DNA of 64,000 bases from Leptospira congkakensis (GTDB taxonomy: Bacteria; Spirochaetota; Leptospiria; Leptospirales; Leptospiraceae), in NCBI RefSeq assembly GCF_004770265.1, contig NZ_RQGQ01000004.1:186001-250000 (forward strand), read 5' to 3'. How positions within the stretch are numbered: the first letter of the stretch is position 1; each line of letters opens with the position of its first letter. The position numbers were made by a program, and so were the translations under genes. Below the pieces are notes generated by a model. That model did not search any database, was not told where the DNA came from, and saw only the letters and a list, made by a program, of their open reading frames with translations. Below are positions 14,414-24,952 of this stretch, one piece after another.

Positions 14414-14965
14414 ATGGTACCTAGGCTTAAATCAAAATACGAGAAGGAAATTCGTCCTACACTCCAAAAGTCACTCGGCTTTCAAAGTGTGATGCGAGTT
14501 CCCAAACTAGAAAAAATCGTGATCAACGTTGGTATGGGCGAAGCTCACACGAACCCAAAAGCGATGGAAGCTTGTTTGGTAGAAATTGGCCAAATCACAG
14601 GCCAAAGACCGGTGAAAACATTCGCTAAGAAGTCCATTGCGGGTTTCAAAGTGAGAGAGGGAATGGTGCTTGGTTGCAAAGTTACCCTTCGTGGTCATCA
14701 TATGTATGAGTTCCTTGACAGATTCATTAACGTGGCTCTTCCACGGGTTCGTGACTTTCGCGGAGTTAATCCAAAAGGTTTCGACGGTCGAGGAAATTAT
14801 AACCTGTCCGTAAAAGAACAGATCATCTTCCCAGAGATTCATTTTGATAAAATCAATACTATCTACGGGATCAATATCACTTTCGTAACGAACACGGAAG
14901 TGGACAAAGAAGCGTTCGAATTATTCCAAGCCTTCGGTATGCCTTACCGAGCGGCAGGTAAGTAG
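14414..14965 (+). CDS. rplE: 50S ribosomal protein L5
   Basis: L5, 183 residues, binds 5S rRNA in the central protuberance. Typical stretches [37 protein letters not shown] and [18 protein letters not shown]. Two nt after rplX; normal length. Confidence 0.99.
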   Translation: MVPRLKSKYEKEIRPTLQKSLGFQSVMRVPKLEKIVINVGMGEAHTNPKAMEACLVEIGQITGQRPVKTFAKKSIAGFKVREGMVLGCKVTLRGHHMYEFLDRFINVALPRVRDFRGVNPKGFDGRGNYNLSVKEQIIFPEIHFDKINTIYGINITFVTNTEVDKEAFELFQAFGMPYRAAGK

Positions 14966-14975
14966 GAGATTATTC

Positions 14976-15161
14976 ATGGCGAAAAAATCAATGATGGAAC
15001 GCCACGCCAAAGAGCAAAAATTCAAAGTGAGAGAGTACAATCGTTGCCCTCTTTGTGGTCGATCACGCGCTTATTTGCGCCGCTTTGATATGTGTCGTCT
15101 TTGCTTCCGGGACCTTGCTAGCAAGGCTCAGATCCCCGGTGTGAAAAAGTCCTCCTGGTAA
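14976..15161 (+). CDS. rpsN: 30S ribosomal protein S14, zinc-binding type
   Basis: S14 type Z, 61 residues. Four cysteines (C24, C27, C40, C43: CPLC and CRLC) form the zinc knuckle, so this is the short C-plus form rather than the 101-residue zinc-free form. GGAGAT precedes the ATG. Together with the C-plus L36 downstream this commits some zinc to the ribosome. Confidence 0.98.
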   Translation: MAKKSMMERHAKEQKFKVREYNRCPLCGRSRAYLRRFDMCRLCFRDLASKAQIPGVKKSSW

Positions 15162-15177
15162 TTAGGTTAAGGTAAGT

Positions 15178-15576
15178 ATGAGTCTTTCAGATCCAATAGC
15201 AGATATGCTAACAAGAATCAGAAACGCACAACAAGCGAAACATGAGCTTTGTGTGATTCCTGGTAGCAAAATCAAAAAGTCCATCCTAGATCTTCTTAAA
15301 GAAGAAGGTTTTGTAGATGATGTTCAAACAGTAAAAAACGGAAGTTTTGATGACTTCCAAGTGAAATTAAAATACGACACGGAAAAGAAACCGGTAATTC
15401 GTATGATCGAGAGAGTATCCACTCCAGGTCGTCGCGTTTATATCCAATCTGGTGAAATCCGACCGTTCCGAAATAACATCGGAACACTCATCCTTTCTAC
15501 TTCGAAAGGTGTGATGACTGGTAAACGTGCTCGTAAACTCAGAGTAGGAGGGGAAGTTCTCTGTAAGGTATTCTAG
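15178..15576 (+). CDS. rpsH: 30S ribosomal protein S8
   Basis: S8, 132 residues, central 16S assembly protein and, in E. coli, the spc operon repressor. Begins [18 protein letters not shown] and ends in [26 protein letters not shown], both diagnostic. Confidence 0.99.
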   Translation: MSLSDPIADMLTRIRNAQQAKHELCVIPGSKIKKSILDLLKEEGFVDDVQTVKNGSFDDFQVKLKYDTEKKPVIRMIERVSTPGRRVYIQSGEIRPFRNNIGTLILSTSKGVMTGKRARKLRVGGEVLCKVF

Positions 15577-15590
15577 AGAACGATATCACC

Positions 15591-16130
15591 ATGTCTCGAG
15601 TTGGAAAAAGTATTATCAAATTGCCTGCAAAGGTAGAAGTGAAAGCAGAAGCTGAAGCCCTTACAATCAAAGGGCCTTTAGGGGAATTAAAAACTCCGCT
15701 TTACGAAGGTGTCAGCGCAAATGTTGAAAACGGCGAATTGGTTTTTACTCGTAAAAGTGAAGACCAAAAGACTGTGGCTCTCCACGGTCTCGTTCGTTCC
15801 CTTGCGATGAACTGCGTAAAAGGTGTGACAACTGGTTGGGAAAAAAACCTAGAAATTACTGGGGTTGGTTATCGTGCACAAAAACGCGGTAAAGATCTAG
15901 TAATGGCTCTCGGATATTCTCACGAAGTGGTTTTCCCTGAACCTACTGGTATCAAAATCGATGTTGCAGATCAGCTAAAAATCAAAGTATCGGGAATTGA
16001 CCGACAACTGGTTGGACAAGTTGCGGCTGACATTCGTTCAAAAAGACCACCTGAGCCTTACAAAGGGAAAGGGATCAAATATCAGAACGAATACATCCGT
16101 AGAAAGGCCGGAAAAACCGGTAAGAAGTAG
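15591..16130 (+). CDS. rplF: 50S ribosomal protein L6
   Basis: L6, 179 residues, near the factor-binding centre. Starts [17 protein letters not shown]; the C-terminal signature [26 protein letters not shown] is intact. Normal length, 14 nt after rpsH. Confidence 0.99.
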   Translation: MSRVGKSIIKLPAKVEVKAEAEALTIKGPLGELKTPLYEGVSANVENGELVFTRKSEDQKTVALHGLVRSLAMNCVKGVTTGWEKNLEITGVGYRAQKRGKDLVMALGYSHEVVFPEPTGIKIDVADQLKIKVSGIDRQLVGQVAADIRSKRPPEPYKGKGIKYQNEYIRRKAGKTGKK

Positions 16131-16136
16131 AACGTC

Positions 16137-16505
16137 ATGATCAATAAGACAGCTAAAAATACGAAAAGATTGAGACGAGCGGAACGAGTTAGATACAAAC
16201 TCCGCTCTACATCGGAAAGACCTCGGTTGGTTTTCAACAAAACAAACCGTTACCTCACTGCACAAATCATTGATGATGCAAAAGGTGTAACGCTTGTTTA
16301 TGCAACCACTCTAGAGAAAAATTTTCCGAAACATGAAAATTCTAAGAAGAGTAAATCGGCTGCAACCGAACTCGGTAAAGTAGTCGCTGAGAAAGCGAAA
16401 AAAGCAGGAGTTTCCCAAGTGGTTCTCGACAGATCTGGAATGGTTTACCATGGAAAGATCGCTGCTTTTGCTGATTCTGCCCGTGAAGGTGGATTGGAGT
16501 TCTAA
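16137..16505 (+). CDS. rplR: 50S ribosomal protein L18
   Basis: L18, 122 residues, binds 5S rRNA with L5. [20 protein letters not shown] and the C-terminal [18 protein letters not shown] are characteristic. Its TAA abuts the rpsE start codon. Confidence 0.98.
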   Translation: MINKTAKNTKRLRRAERVRYKLRSTSERPRLVFNKTNRYLTAQIIDDAKGVTLVYATTLEKNFPKHENSKKSKSAATELGKVVAEKAKKAGVSQVVLDRSGMVYHGKIAAFADSAREGGLEF

Positions 16506-17012
<507 letters not shown>

Positions 17013-17025
17013 AAGGTAACTGACT

Positions 17026-17205
17026 ATGGAAGAAGTGATCGTAACGCAAGAAAAAAGTTCTATTGGTATCATTCCGGTACACAAAAAAACCCTAATTGCA
17101 CTCGGCCTTAAAAAGAAAGGTCAATCCAAAAAACACAAAATGACTCCCCAATTGAAAGGGATGTTACGACAAGTAGGTTACTTGTTGAAAGTGGAAAAGG
17201 TATAA
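17026..17205 (+). CDS. rpmD: 50S ribosomal protein L30
   Basis: A 59-residue protein beginning [17 protein letters not shown] and containing [15 protein letters not shown] and [19 protein letters not shown], which matches bacterial L30 in sequence, size and position between rpsE and rplO. AAAGGTAA lies just upstream of the ATG as ribosome binding site. It ends 4 nt before rplO. Confidence 0.95.
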   Translation: MEEVIVTQEKSSIGIIPVHKKTLIALGLKKKGQSKKHKMTPQLKGMLRQVGYLLKVEKV

Positions 17206-17209
17206 TTGT

Positions 17210-17743
17210 ATGGCACAAGATAGAATTGAACAAGGTCGTGGATTTGGGGCAAAACGCCCGAAAAAGTCCACATCCCTCGGCAACAAAAACTTGGTTCCAG
17301 TTCCGGAAGGTGCAAAAACTTCTCCGAAACGTGTGGGTCAAGGTCCAGGATCGGGAATGGGAAAAACTTCCACTCGTGGTTCCAAAGGACAAAGAGCTCG
17401 TGCAGCTTCGATGAGACGTGGATTCGAAGGTGGACAGTTGCCTCTCCACAGACGTTTGCCAAAACGTGGATTTACAAATATTTTCTCTGTTGAGTTCCAA
17501 CCAGTAAACTTGATCTCTTTATCAAAAGCAGGTCTTTCTGGGGAAGTAACTCCTGCCATTCTCAAAGCCAAGTCATTGATTAAGTCAGTAGAAGGACCAA
17601 TCAAATTACTCGGAACTGGAGAAGTGACTGCTGCCATCACCATTACGGTAGATGCTTTTTCTGCCTCTGCAAAAGAGAAAATTGAAAAAGCGGGTGGAAA
17701 AGTCATCATTAGAGAAAAGAAAAAAGAAGAGAAAAAAAACTAG
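17210..17743 (+). CDS. rplO: 50S ribosomal protein L15
   Basis: L15, 177 residues, late 50S assembly protein. The glycine-rich N-terminal extension that penetrates the rRNA (RVGQGPGSGMGKTSTRGSKGQ and RRGFEGGQLPLHRRLPKRGF) is conserved. The protein ends in a basic, Lys/Glu-rich tail (REKKKEEKKN), making it some 25-30 residues longer than E. coli L15. Confidence 0.98.
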   Translation: MAQDRIEQGRGFGAKRPKKSTSLGNKNLVPVPEGAKTSPKRVGQGPGSGMGKTSTRGSKGQRARAASMRRGFEGGQLPLHRRLPKRGFTNIFSVEFQPVNLISLSKAGLSGEVTPAILKAKSLIKSVEGPIKLLGTGEVTAAITITVDAFSASAKEKIEKAGGKVIIREKKKEEKKN

Positions 17744-17750
17744 ATAACCT

Positions 17751-19130
17751 ATGTTTCAAACCATCGCTAACATCTTTCGAATCCCGGAATTAAGATCTAA
17801 AATCCTATTTACGATAGGTATGTTGTTACTTTTCAGAATGGGAACTCACGTGACCATTCCGGGTATCAATAGTTTGATTGTAACGGGCATTACTGCCGAT
17901 CCGAGTGAAGGTTTCCTCGGAATGGTGGATTTGTTTGCTGGCGGTGCTCTTTTAAAATTTTCTATTTTTGCACTAGGGATTATGCCTTATATCTCTTCTT
18001 CCATCATCATGCAGCTAGTGATGGTTCTCATACCTAGTTTGCAAAAGATGCAAAAAGAAGGGGAAGAGGGTAGAAAGAAGATCCAACAGTACACTAAGTA
18101 CGGAACTCTTATCCTTTGTGCGATCCAATCACTTGCTGTGATCCAACTTGCAAATTCTTGGTCTACCGGATCGGGAACAGCGCAGGCGAAATACCCAGGG
18201 CTAATCAATCCATCTGTAGAAGGTTACTTTCTACCGATTGCGATGCTCTCTATCACTACGGGAACAGTGCTTCTCATTTGGCTCGGGGAACAGATCACAG
18301 AAAGGGGAATTGGTAACGGGATTTCTCTCATTATCTTTGCAGGGATTATTGGTCGTATGCCTGAAGCACTCATTGCTATGTTTACTTCTGATACTTCTGA
18401 TGCTCTTAGCATCCTTATCCTTATCATCATCTTTATTGTTTTGATCTCCCTTACTGTGATTTTAACCCAAGGGGTTCGTCGGGTTCCGTTAAATTACGGA
18501 AAACAAATGGTGGGAAGAAAGATGGTTCAGGCTCGTAGCCAATCCATTCCTTTCAAAGTGAATAGTGCCAACGTAATGCCAATTATCTTTGCATCCTCAC
18601 TGATTCTTTTCCCGCAAACAATTGTTCAGTGGTTGTCCTCTAAGGGTGGTCAGTGGGCAGGTTGGGCAGTGATTATGGACTATTTCAATCCATTTTCACA
18701 AATTTGGTACCATGCCCTTTTTTACTATGTGATTTATACATCTCTAATCATTTTCTTTGCTTATTTTTATACGGCAATTCAGTTCAACCCACAAGAGTTA
18801 GCTGATAACCTAAAAAAATACGGTGGGTTTATTCCGGGAGTTCGTCCAGGAAGCCAAACCAAAGATATGATAGAGAAAATCTTGAATCGAATCACCCTGC
18901 CGGGTGCTCTTTTCCTTGCTGGTCTTGCTCTTGCTCCGTATCTCATCATAAAGTTTTTAAACCTCGGTTCTAACACCGGCGGGGGAACTTTAGTGTATAC
19001 GTTCGGAGGAACTTCACTTCTCATTATGGTGGGTGTGGCGCTAGAAACATTGAAACAAATCGAAGCCCAACTCCTGATGAGAAATTATGAAGGATTCATG
19101 AAGAAGACTAAAATCAAGGGAAGAGTGTAA
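17751..19130 (+). CDS. secY: Protein translocase subunit SecY
   Basis: Channel subunit of the SecYEG translocon, 459 residues, ten predicted membrane segments in the inner membrane. Recognisable parts are [13 protein letters not shown] after the first helix, the [14 protein letters not shown] segment (TM2b), [16 protein letters not shown], and [32 protein letters not shown] in the cytosolic C5 loop region. It follows rplO by 7 nt in the usual spc order. Confidence 0.99.
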   Translation: MFQTIANIFRIPELRSKILFTIGMLLLFRMGTHVTIPGINSLIVTGITADPSEGFLGMVDLFAGGALLKFSIFALGIMPYISSSIIMQLVMVLIPSLQKMQKEGEEGRKKIQQYTKYGTLILCAIQSLAVIQLANSWSTGSGTAQAKYPGLINPSVEGYFLPIAMLSITTGTVLLIWLGEQITERGIGNGISLIIFAGIIGRMPEALIAMFTSDTSDALSILILIIIFIVLISLTVILTQGVRRVPLNYGKQMVGRKMVQARSQSIPFKVNSANVMPIIFASSLILFPQTIVQWLSSKGGQWAGWAVIMDYFNPFSQIWYHALFYYVIYTSLIIFFAYFYTAIQFNPQELADNLKKYGGFIPGVRPGSQTKDMIEKILNRITLPGALFLAGLALAPYLIIKFLNLGSNTGGGTLVYTFGGTSLLIMVGVALETLKQIEAQLLMRNYEGFMKKTKIKGRV

Positions 19131-19133
19131 CGA

Positions 19134-19697
19134 ATGAAGAGACTCATATTTATGGGACCCCCAGGTGCTGGAAAAGGGACCCAAGCTGACATCATCAAAG
19201 AGAAATACCAAATTCCACAGATCTCTACCGGAGACATACTCCGTGCTGCCGTAAAAAACGGAACCCCTATGGGGATAGAAGCAAAAAAATATATGGACGC
19301 TGGAGACCTTGTTCCAGATGCTGTCGTTATAGGCATAATTCGCGACCGATTGGTCGAAGCTGATTGTGCAAATGGATTCATACTGGATGGATTTCCTAGG
19401 ACGGTGGAGCAAGCAAAGGCTCTCTCGGAAATCCTCAAAGAGCTCCGCATGGAGCTCGACTCCGTTGTCAACCTAGACGTTCCTGACGAAGAACTCGTCA
19501 AACGGTTGCTAGGTAGAGCGATCAAAGAAGGACGCTCGGATGACAACGAAGAGACCATCAAAAACCGTCTGCATACTTACAACACCAAGACGTTGCCCCT
19601 GATAGACTTTTATAAAGGCTCTGGGATCCTTCGGCAAATCAATGGTTTGGGAAGTATGGAAGAAATCACTAACACTATTTTAAAATCGATCCAGTAG
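19134..19697 (+). CDS. adk: Adenylate kinase (short LID form)
   Basis: Interconverts ATP + AMP and 2 ADP. The P-loop GPPGAGKGT is at residues 8-16; the AMP-binding part ([10 protein letters not shown]) and [10 protein letters not shown] are present. At 187 residues it is the short form lacking the roughly 27-residue LID insertion and its zinc site. Three nt after secY. There is no methionine aminopeptidase gene (map) between adk and infA, unlike many Gram-positive clusters. Confidence 0.98.
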   Translation: MKRLIFMGPPGAGKGTQADIIKEKYQIPQISTGDILRAAVKNGTPMGIEAKKYMDAGDLVPDAVVIGIIRDRLVEADCANGFILDGFPRTVEQAKALSEILKELRMELDSVVNLDVPDEELVKRLLGRAIKEGRSDDNEETIKNRLHTYNTKTLPLIDFYKGSGILRQINGLGSMEEITNTILKSIQ

Positions 19698-19707
19698 GAG
19701 ATAGACC

Positions 19708-19926
19708 CTGGCTAAGGAAGAAGCAATAACTATTGACGGAACCGTTTTAGAACCGTTACCGAACGCTATGTTCCGCGTGGAACTAGAGAATGGTCACAAA
19801 GTTCTAGCACATATTTCGGGAAAAATGCGTATGCATTATATCCGTATTTTACCCGGCGATAAAGTTACTGTAGAACTTTCTCCTTATGACCTAACCAAGG
19901 GCCGTATCACTTACAGAAAGAAATAG
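19708..19926 (+). CDS. infA: Translation initiation factor IF-1 (CTG start)
   Basis: IF-1, 72 residues, an OB-fold factor binding the 30S A site. [38 protein letters not shown] and [14 protein letters not shown] align along the full E. coli length. No ATG, GTG or TTG can open the frame: a TAG lies two codons upstream (19702-19704), and the first internal ATG would remove 19 conserved residues. The codon in the methionine position is CTG (19708-19710), with AGGAG 7 nt upstream overlapping the adk stop. Non-canonical initiation is therefore strongly implied. Confidence 0.95.
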   Translation: MAKEEAITIDGTVLEPLPNAMFRVELENGHKVLAHISGKMRMHYIRILPGDKVTVELSPYDLTKGRITYRKK

Positions 19927-19935
19927 GGAACTATA

Positions 19936-20049
19936 ATGAAAGTTAGAGCATCAGTCAAAAAAATCTGTCCAGAGTGCAAAGTCATTCGCAGAAAAGGTGT
20001 AATCCGAGTGATTTGCACGAACCCAAAACACAAACAAAGGCAAAGATAG
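19936..20049 (+). CDS. rpmJ: 50S ribosomal protein L36
   Basis: L36, 37 residues: [20 protein letters not shown] and so on to KHKQRQR. The zinc ligands C11, C14, C27 and H32 are all present, so it is the C-plus form. Position between infA and rpsM is standard. GGGAACTATA precedes the ATG. Confidence 0.97.
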   Translation: MKVRASVKKICPECKVIRRKGVIRVICTNPKHKQRQR

Positions 20050-20055
20050 AAAGAT

Positions 20056-20433
20056 ATGGCACGTATCGCGGGTGTTGATTTACCATCAAACAAAAGAATA
20101 TTGATCGGTCTTACATACGTATTTGGTATTGGTAAGACGTCCTCTCAAAATATCCTGAAAAAAGCAGGAATTGACGAATCTATCCGGGTGAAGGACCTTT
20201 CGGACGAACAAGAAGCCGCGATCCGACGAGTCATTGAAGAATCATACCAGGTAGAAGGGGATCTTCGTTCCGAAGTCAACCTAAACATCAAACGATTGAT
20301 GGACGTAGGTTGTTACAGAGGTTTTCGTCACAGACGCGGACTTCCTGTTAACGGACAAAGAACAAGAACCAATGCAAGAACTCGCAAGGGTGTCAAGAAA
20401 ACTGTAGCCAACAAGAAAAAGGCTCCAAAATAG
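20056..20433 (+). CDS. rpsM: 30S ribosomal protein S13
   Basis: S13, 125 residues, head of the 30S subunit, contacts the P-site tRNA and L5. Begins [15 protein letters not shown]; the C-terminal [31 protein letters not shown] block is intact. Six nt after rpmJ. Confidence 0.99.
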   Translation: MARIAGVDLPSNKRILIGLTYVFGIGKTSSQNILKKAGIDESIRVKDLSDEQEAAIRRVIEESYQVEGDLRSEVNLNIKRLMDVGCYRGFRHRRGLPVNGQRTRTNARTRKGVKKTVANKKKAPK

Positions 20434-20444
20434 AGGACTGATCC

Positions 20445-20858
20445 ATGGCTGAAAAAGACGCAAAGAATAAAAAAGATACCAAAAAGGTTAAGAAAAAAGA
20501 AAAGAAGAACGTTCCACGAGGAAAGGTTTATATCCAAGCTTCGTTTAACAATACAATCGTATCGATTACAGATATGGCTGGAAATGTTCTTTCTTGGTCT
20601 TCTTCTGGAATGATGGGATTTCGTGGATCCAAAAAATCCACTCCGTATGCAGCTCAAGTAGCTGCTACGAATGCAGCTGAAAAAGCAATCGAAGCTGCTG
20701 GTCTTTCTGAAGTAGATGTAATGGTTTCTGGTCCTGGAATTGGACGTGAATCTGCCATTCGTTCTTTAACTACGAAAGGTATTGCAATCAAACTCATTAA
20801 AGACGTAACTCCGCTCCCTCACAATGGGTGCCGACCACGAAAAAGAAGAAGGGTGTAG
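20445..20858 (+). CDS. rpsK: 30S ribosomal protein S11
   Basis: S11, 137 residues, 30S platform. The core [18 protein letters not shown] through [13 protein letters not shown] to [18 protein letters not shown] is canonical. The first 22 residues are an extra Lys-rich stretch ([19 protein letters not shown]), longer than the usual N-terminus. Confidence 0.98.
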   Translation: MAEKDAKNKKDTKKVKKKEKKNVPRGKVYIQASFNNTIVSITDMAGNVLSWSSSGMMGFRGSKKSTPYAAQVAATNAAEKAIEAAGLSEVDVMVSGPGIGRESAIRSLTTKGIAIKLIKDVTPLPHNGCRPRKRRRV

Positions 20859-20867
20859 GAATTAGAT

Positions 20868-21500
20868 ATGGCACGTTACAGAGGTCCAGTTGTTAAATTG
20901 ATGAGAAGAGAGGGGCTTAACCTCTTTCTCAAAAATAGTCATACTTTACATAAAGAAAAATCTTCCCTAGAAAAGAGAAAGTACCCACCAGGTCTTCCTC
21001 CTAAGAAAAAAGGAAAGATTACTGAATACGGAGCTCAGCTTCGTGAAAAACAAAAAGTAAAACGCGCATACGGAGTTTTAGAAAAACAATTCCGTAGATA
21101 CTTTGAAGAAGCAACTCACACTCCAGGGATTCCTGGTGAGAATTTACTCCAATTCCTCGAAAGAAGATTGGATAACGTTCTCTATCGTATGGGTTTTGCT
21201 GTGACTCGAAGACAAGCTCGTAACTTCGTAGCACATAGACACATTCTTGTGAATGGCCACCGAGTGGACATTTGTTCTTATCGTGTGAATGTTGGTGATA
21301 AAATCGAAATCCGTGAGAAATTCCAAAAATCTGCGTTTATCGAAGAAAATATCAAACTAGCTCAAGCAATCAATCGTACTGCTTCTTGGGTGAGTGTGGA
21401 TTATACCAAGTTCTCAGGAGAAGTGTTATCACTTCCAACAAGAGAGCATATTGATATCCCTGTGAAAGAACAGGTAATCGTAGAGTTGTACTCGAAGTAA
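20868..21500 (+). CDS. rpsD: 30S ribosomal protein S4
   Basis: S4, 210 residues, nucleates 16S 5'-domain assembly. The S4 RNA-binding domain is obvious ([39 protein letters not shown]). The N-terminal region has no CxxC zinc knuckle, so it is the zinc-free type. Usual place between rpsK and rpoA. Confidence 0.98.
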   Translation: MARYRGPVVKLMRREGLNLFLKNSHTLHKEKSSLEKRKYPPGLPPKKKGKITEYGAQLREKQKVKRAYGVLEKQFRRYFEEATHTPGIPGENLLQFLERRLDNVLYRMGFAVTRRQARNFVAHRHILVNGHRVDICSYRVNVGDKIEIREKFQKSAFIEENIKLAQAINRTASWVSVDYTKFSGEVLSLPTREHIDIPVKEQVIVELYSK

Positions 21501-21525
21501 GAATTTAGAGAAGAAGGATACGACA

Positions 21526-22503
21526 TTGTCTCCAAAGAATTTATTAAAAGGTTTTAAAAGACCCAAAAAAATCGAATTCACAACTGATGTGAATACACCA
21601 AACTACGGTAAGTTTGTTGCAGAACCTTTCGAAAGAGGAATTGGTACTACGATTGGTAACTCCCTTCGTCGTACGCTCATGTCTTCTATTGAAGGCGCGG
21701 CAATTTCCGCAATTCGGATTGAAGGAGTCTCTCACGAGTTCTCTTATATTGAAGGTGTAGCAGAAGACGTAACTCGTATCATTCTTAACTTAAAACAAGT
21801 TCGAATTAAATACGAGCCTGAAGACAAAGAAGCAAGCAAAGTAATCCATCTAGAATTAAAAGGTGCTGGTTACTTTCGTGCAGCTGATTTAGCTGTTGAT
21901 TCTTCTATTGAAATCATGAACCCAGACCTTCATATTGCAACCCTCAATGAGGATGCAAATTTGATTATGGATTTGGAAATTCAAAGGGGACGTGGTTACG
22001 TTCCTGCTGAAGACAAAAAGAAAGACATCGAAGTACTGGGAACTATCCCTATCGATTCTATTTTTTCTCCTATCCAAAAAGTATTGTTTGAAGTATCAGA
22101 AACTCGTGTTGCACAACGTTCTGATTATGAAAAACTTACTATGGAAGTTTGGACTGACGGTTCTGTTTCTCCTGAAGATGCAGTAGCACAAGCAGCAAAA
22201 ATCCTAAAAGACCACCTAACTGTTTTCATTAACTTTGAAGAAGAAATTGAAGAAGAAGAAGAAGAGTTGGATGAAGCTGACGAAAAACTAAAAGCAGCTT
22301 TATCTAAACATGTAGAAGAATTAGAACTATCTGTTCGTTCTACAAACGTTCTTCGCAGTTTGGAAATCGACTTCATTGGTGAACTCGTTAAGAGATCAGA
22401 AGACGAAATGACTAAATCAAAACATTTCAGCGAACAAAGTTTACAAGAGTTGAAAGCAAAACTTTCCTCTATGGGACTTTCGTTCGGTATGAGAGATTTT
22501 TAA
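21526..22503 (+). CDS. rpoA: DNA-directed RNA polymerase subunit alpha
   Basis: Alpha subunit, 325 residues, start TTG at 21526 behind AGAAGGA. The N-terminal dimerisation domain has [23 protein letters not shown]. The C-terminal domain, which binds UP elements and activators, ends [13 protein letters not shown]. Between the two lies a strongly acidic linker (residues about 238-255, mainly Glu with some Asp), more charged than the usual flexible linker. With the acidic RpoC tail this gives two negative extensions on one polymerase. Confidence 0.98.
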   Translation: MSPKNLLKGFKRPKKIEFTTDVNTPNYGKFVAEPFERGIGTTIGNSLRRTLMSSIEGAAISAIRIEGVSHEFSYIEGVAEDVTRIILNLKQVRIKYEPEDKEASKVIHLELKGAGYFRAADLAVDSSIEIMNPDLHIATLNEDANLIMDLEIQRGRGYVPAEDKKKDIEVLGTIPIDSIFSPIQKVLFEVSETRVAQRSDYEKLTMEVWTDGSVSPEDAVAQAAKILKDHLTVFINFEEEIEEEEEELDEADEKLKAALSKHVEELELSVRSTNVLRSLEIDFIGELVKRSEDEMTKSKHFSEQSLQELKAKLSSMGLSFGMRDF

Positions 22504-22504
22504 G

Positions 22505-23020
22505 ATGAATAAACGTAATAAAGTTAAACAACTCAACAGATCCGCAGATCATAGAAAAGCTATGATCCAAAATATGGTAATCTCTTTACTTCGTCACGAA
22601 AGAATTGAATCTTCTGTTGCGAAGTTGAAAGTGGCACGTTCTTATGCAGAACGAATCATCACTAGAGCAAAACGCAACTTAGATGCTAACTTGGCGAATT
22701 TGGACGAACAAAAGAAAAATGCTGCAATCTTGCACAATACACGATATCTTTACAGCCATCTAGGTGACCAAGAAATCGTAACAAAACTTTTGAAAGACCT
22801 TGCTAACCGTTATGCGGAAAGAGTGGGTGGATACACAAGAATCATTCGTTTGGTGAACCGTCCTTCTGACAACACTGCAATGGGAATTTTGGAACTTGTG
22901 GATCGCAAAACTCAAGATGAGTTAAAAGCTGAAGTAAGAGCAAAACGCGAAGAAAAGAAACCGGCTAAAAAGGAAGAAAAGCCTAAAAAAGCCAAAAAAG
23001 AAAAAGCTGCGGCGAAATAA
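22505..23020 (+). CDS. rplQ: 50S ribosomal protein L17
   Basis: L17, 171 residues. The core ([21 protein letters not shown], then [24 protein letters not shown]) fills the first 135 residues, the usual length. About 35 extra C-terminal residues are a Lys/Ala/Glu/Pro tail ending KKEKAAAK. Last gene of the alpha operon, 1 nt after rpoA, followed by a terminator. Confidence 0.97.
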   Translation: MNKRNKVKQLNRSADHRKAMIQNMVISLLRHERIESSVAKLKVARSYAERIITRAKRNLDANLANLDEQKKNAAILHNTRYLYSHLGDQEIVTKLLKDLANRYAERVGGYTRIIRLVNRPSDNTAMGILELVDRKTQDELKAEVRAKREEKKPAKKEEKPKKAKKEKAAAK

Positions 23021-23050
23021 GTTAAACCTTTCTCTAAAGCTTGAAAACCA

Positions 23051-23087
23051 AAAAGCCTACTCAAACCCTGAGTAGGCTTTTTTTTTA
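23051..23087 (+). terminator. Rho-independent terminator after rplQ
   Basis: Perfect 13-bp stem AAAAGCCTACTCA/TGAGTAGGCTTTT (23051-23063 with 23069-23081), 5-nt loop, then a run of Ts. It closes the ribosomal protein superoperon. Confidence 0.96.
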
Positions 23088-23131
23088 TTGCAATCGTTCT
23101 GGTATCTGATCTTATTCTACATTCCAAACGA

Positions 23132-24952
23132 ATGACTCCCTCTCTGTCCATATCCGATTCTATCTGGCATACAGCCTTTAGTTCTAGTCCTATTGGGATG
23201 GCGATTACCGATATGCAAACGGGTTTGTATGTTGATGTCAATGATGTATACTGTTCTTGGCTCGGTCGAACCAGGGAAGAGGTGATTGGCAAATCAACTC
23301 TCGATTTAGGGATTTATTCCAATTCCGATGATAGAGAATACATTCTGGCTAGTTTGAAAAAAGATGGGTATGTTCTCAATTTAGAAGTTCCGCTAGTTAC
23401 GAAAACAGGAACCACAGTTACAATTCTCTTCAGTGGTCGCATCGTAGAAAACGGGAAGTATCTTTTATCGGCGGGACAGAATGTTTCTGCATTTAAAGAA
23501 AAAGAATACCTGGCACGCGTTTTACAAAGCGAACTTGTAATCAGCAAAGAACTTTTTGAAAGTGTATTTCGCCTGAACCCTGCTGCCGTAAGTCTCTCGA
23601 ATGCAGAAACAGGGAAATACGATGATATCAACGAAGCCTATTGCCGTTTGATCGGATACAGTCGAGACGAAATTATTGGAAAAACCTCTCTCGAGTTAAA
23701 TATCTGGATCACCAAATTGGATCGTGCCCGACTTTTGGAGGAAGTGCAGAAAAAAGGTTGGAGTACTGGTATGGAAGCAAGTGTCCGCACCAAAACCGGT
23801 GAAATTCGCCATGTAGTATCAGGAAATACGATCATCAATAATCATGGAAGGCCTACCTTACTTGCGATTCTCATCGATATTACAGAATCAAAACAAAATA
23901 AAGAAGCATTAGAATTTGCTGTTACTGAAAGAACAAAAGAACTCAATCGAATTCTAGAGGACCTACAAAAAACCCAGGATCAGTTGATCCTTGCTGAAAA
24001 AATGGCAACATTAGGTCAGTTAGTTGCCAGTGTAGCTCATGAAATTAATAATCCACTAGCAGCTATCTCTGCTTTTAGTGAACAAATTCACAATCGAATG
24101 GGGAACTTTGGAAACCGATTGTTTCAAATCAAAGAGTGTTTTTCCAAATACTCAGAAAAGGAAGTAAATGAGGTTATCTCTTGGGTGATTGAATTGTTTA
24201 CAATCAAACCAAAATCCTATGCATTTGCGGAAGCAAGAAAAGCTAAAAAGACATTGGAAGGTATTTTTGATCGTCTAGAGATAGAATCTGCCTATGATTT
24301 AGCGGATCGAATTGTTGATCTTGGTGTTCCTGATTTTTTTCTAGAAAATGAAAAGATCTTACCTCTTTTTAAATCTTCCCCCTTACTTGAGTTAGTTCTT
24401 TCTGAACTGAACACTCTAAGAAGTATCGAGTCTATTCGTTTGGCAGTGGAAAGAACGTCCAAAATTGTTTATAGTTTGAAAAATTATGGGCGATTTGACC
24501 GAAACGAAGCAAAATCTCCAATCAATGTAGTCGATACGATCGAAACTGTTCTAACATTATACCAAAACAAAATGAAATCTGGTGTAGACTGCATTCGGCT
24601 CTATCATGCAAAACCGACGATTGCCGGTTATCCTGATGAACTGATCCAAATTTGGACCAATCTAATTTACAACGCTTTACAGGCGATGGCTTTTAAAGGA
24701 ACTCTCACTATCCAGGTGGATGAATTAGAAAAGGATGTTGTGGTTCGTATTAAGGACGATGGACCCGGAATTCCAGTGGCCATACAAAAAAGAATTTTTG
24801 AACCATTTTATACAACCAAAGAGAAGGGAGAAGGTTCGGGGCTTGGTCTTGGGATTGTCAAACAATCAGTTGAGGGAAGGCACCATGGCCGGATCCAATT
24901 TCACTCAGAACCCGGCCATACAGAATTTGAAGTCAGTTTACCTAAAATCTAG
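23132..24952 (+). CDS. PAS-PAS sensor histidine kinase
   Basis: A 606-residue soluble histidine kinase with no membrane segment. Two PAS domains (about 8-120 and 135-258) are followed by a coiled coil. The H-box is LVASVAHEINNPLAAI with H303; the second DHp helix is near residues 431-452 (VERTSKIVYSLKNYGRF). Roughly 100 residues separate the two helices, where classical kinases have a short turn. The ATPase domain has an N-box (IWTNLIYNALQAM), DDGPGIP and GSGLGLGIVKQ. No response regulator is adjacent. The last 11 nt overlap the 3' end of the convergent acyltransferase gene. Confidence 0.93.
   Translation: MTPSLSISDSIWHTAFSSSPIGMAITDMQTGLYVDVNDVYCSWLGRTREEVIGKSTLDLGIYSNSDDREYILASLKKDGYVLNLEVPLVTKTGTTVTILFSGRIVENGKYLLSAGQNVSAFKEKEYLARVLQSELVISKELFESVFRLNPAAVSLSNAETGKYDDINEAYCRLIGYSRDEIIGKTSLELNIWITKLDRARLLEEVQKKGWSTGMEASVRTKTGEIRHVVSGNTIINNHGRPTLLAILIDITESKQNKEALEFAVTERTKELNRILEDLQKTQDQLILAEKMATLGQLVASVAHEINNPLAAISAFSEQIHNRMGNFGNRLFQIKECFSKYSEKEVNEVISWVIELFTIKPKSYAFAEARKAKKTLEGIFDRLEIESAYDLADRIVDLGVPDFFLENEKILPLFKSSPLLELVLSELNTLRSIESIRLAVERTSKIVYSLKNYGRFDRNEAKSPINVVDTIETVLTLYQNKMKSGVDCIRLYHAKPTIAGYPDELIQIWTNLIYNALQAMAFKGTLTIQVDELEKDVVVRIKDDGPGIPVAIQKRIFEPFYTTKEKGEGSGLGLGIVKQSVEGRHHGRIQFHSEPGHTEFEVSLPKI

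Noticed and set aside
23088..23118. TTGCAA...TATTCT as promoter of the histidine kinase gene
   Set aside because: The spacer is 19 nt and the match ordinary; not convincing enough to list.
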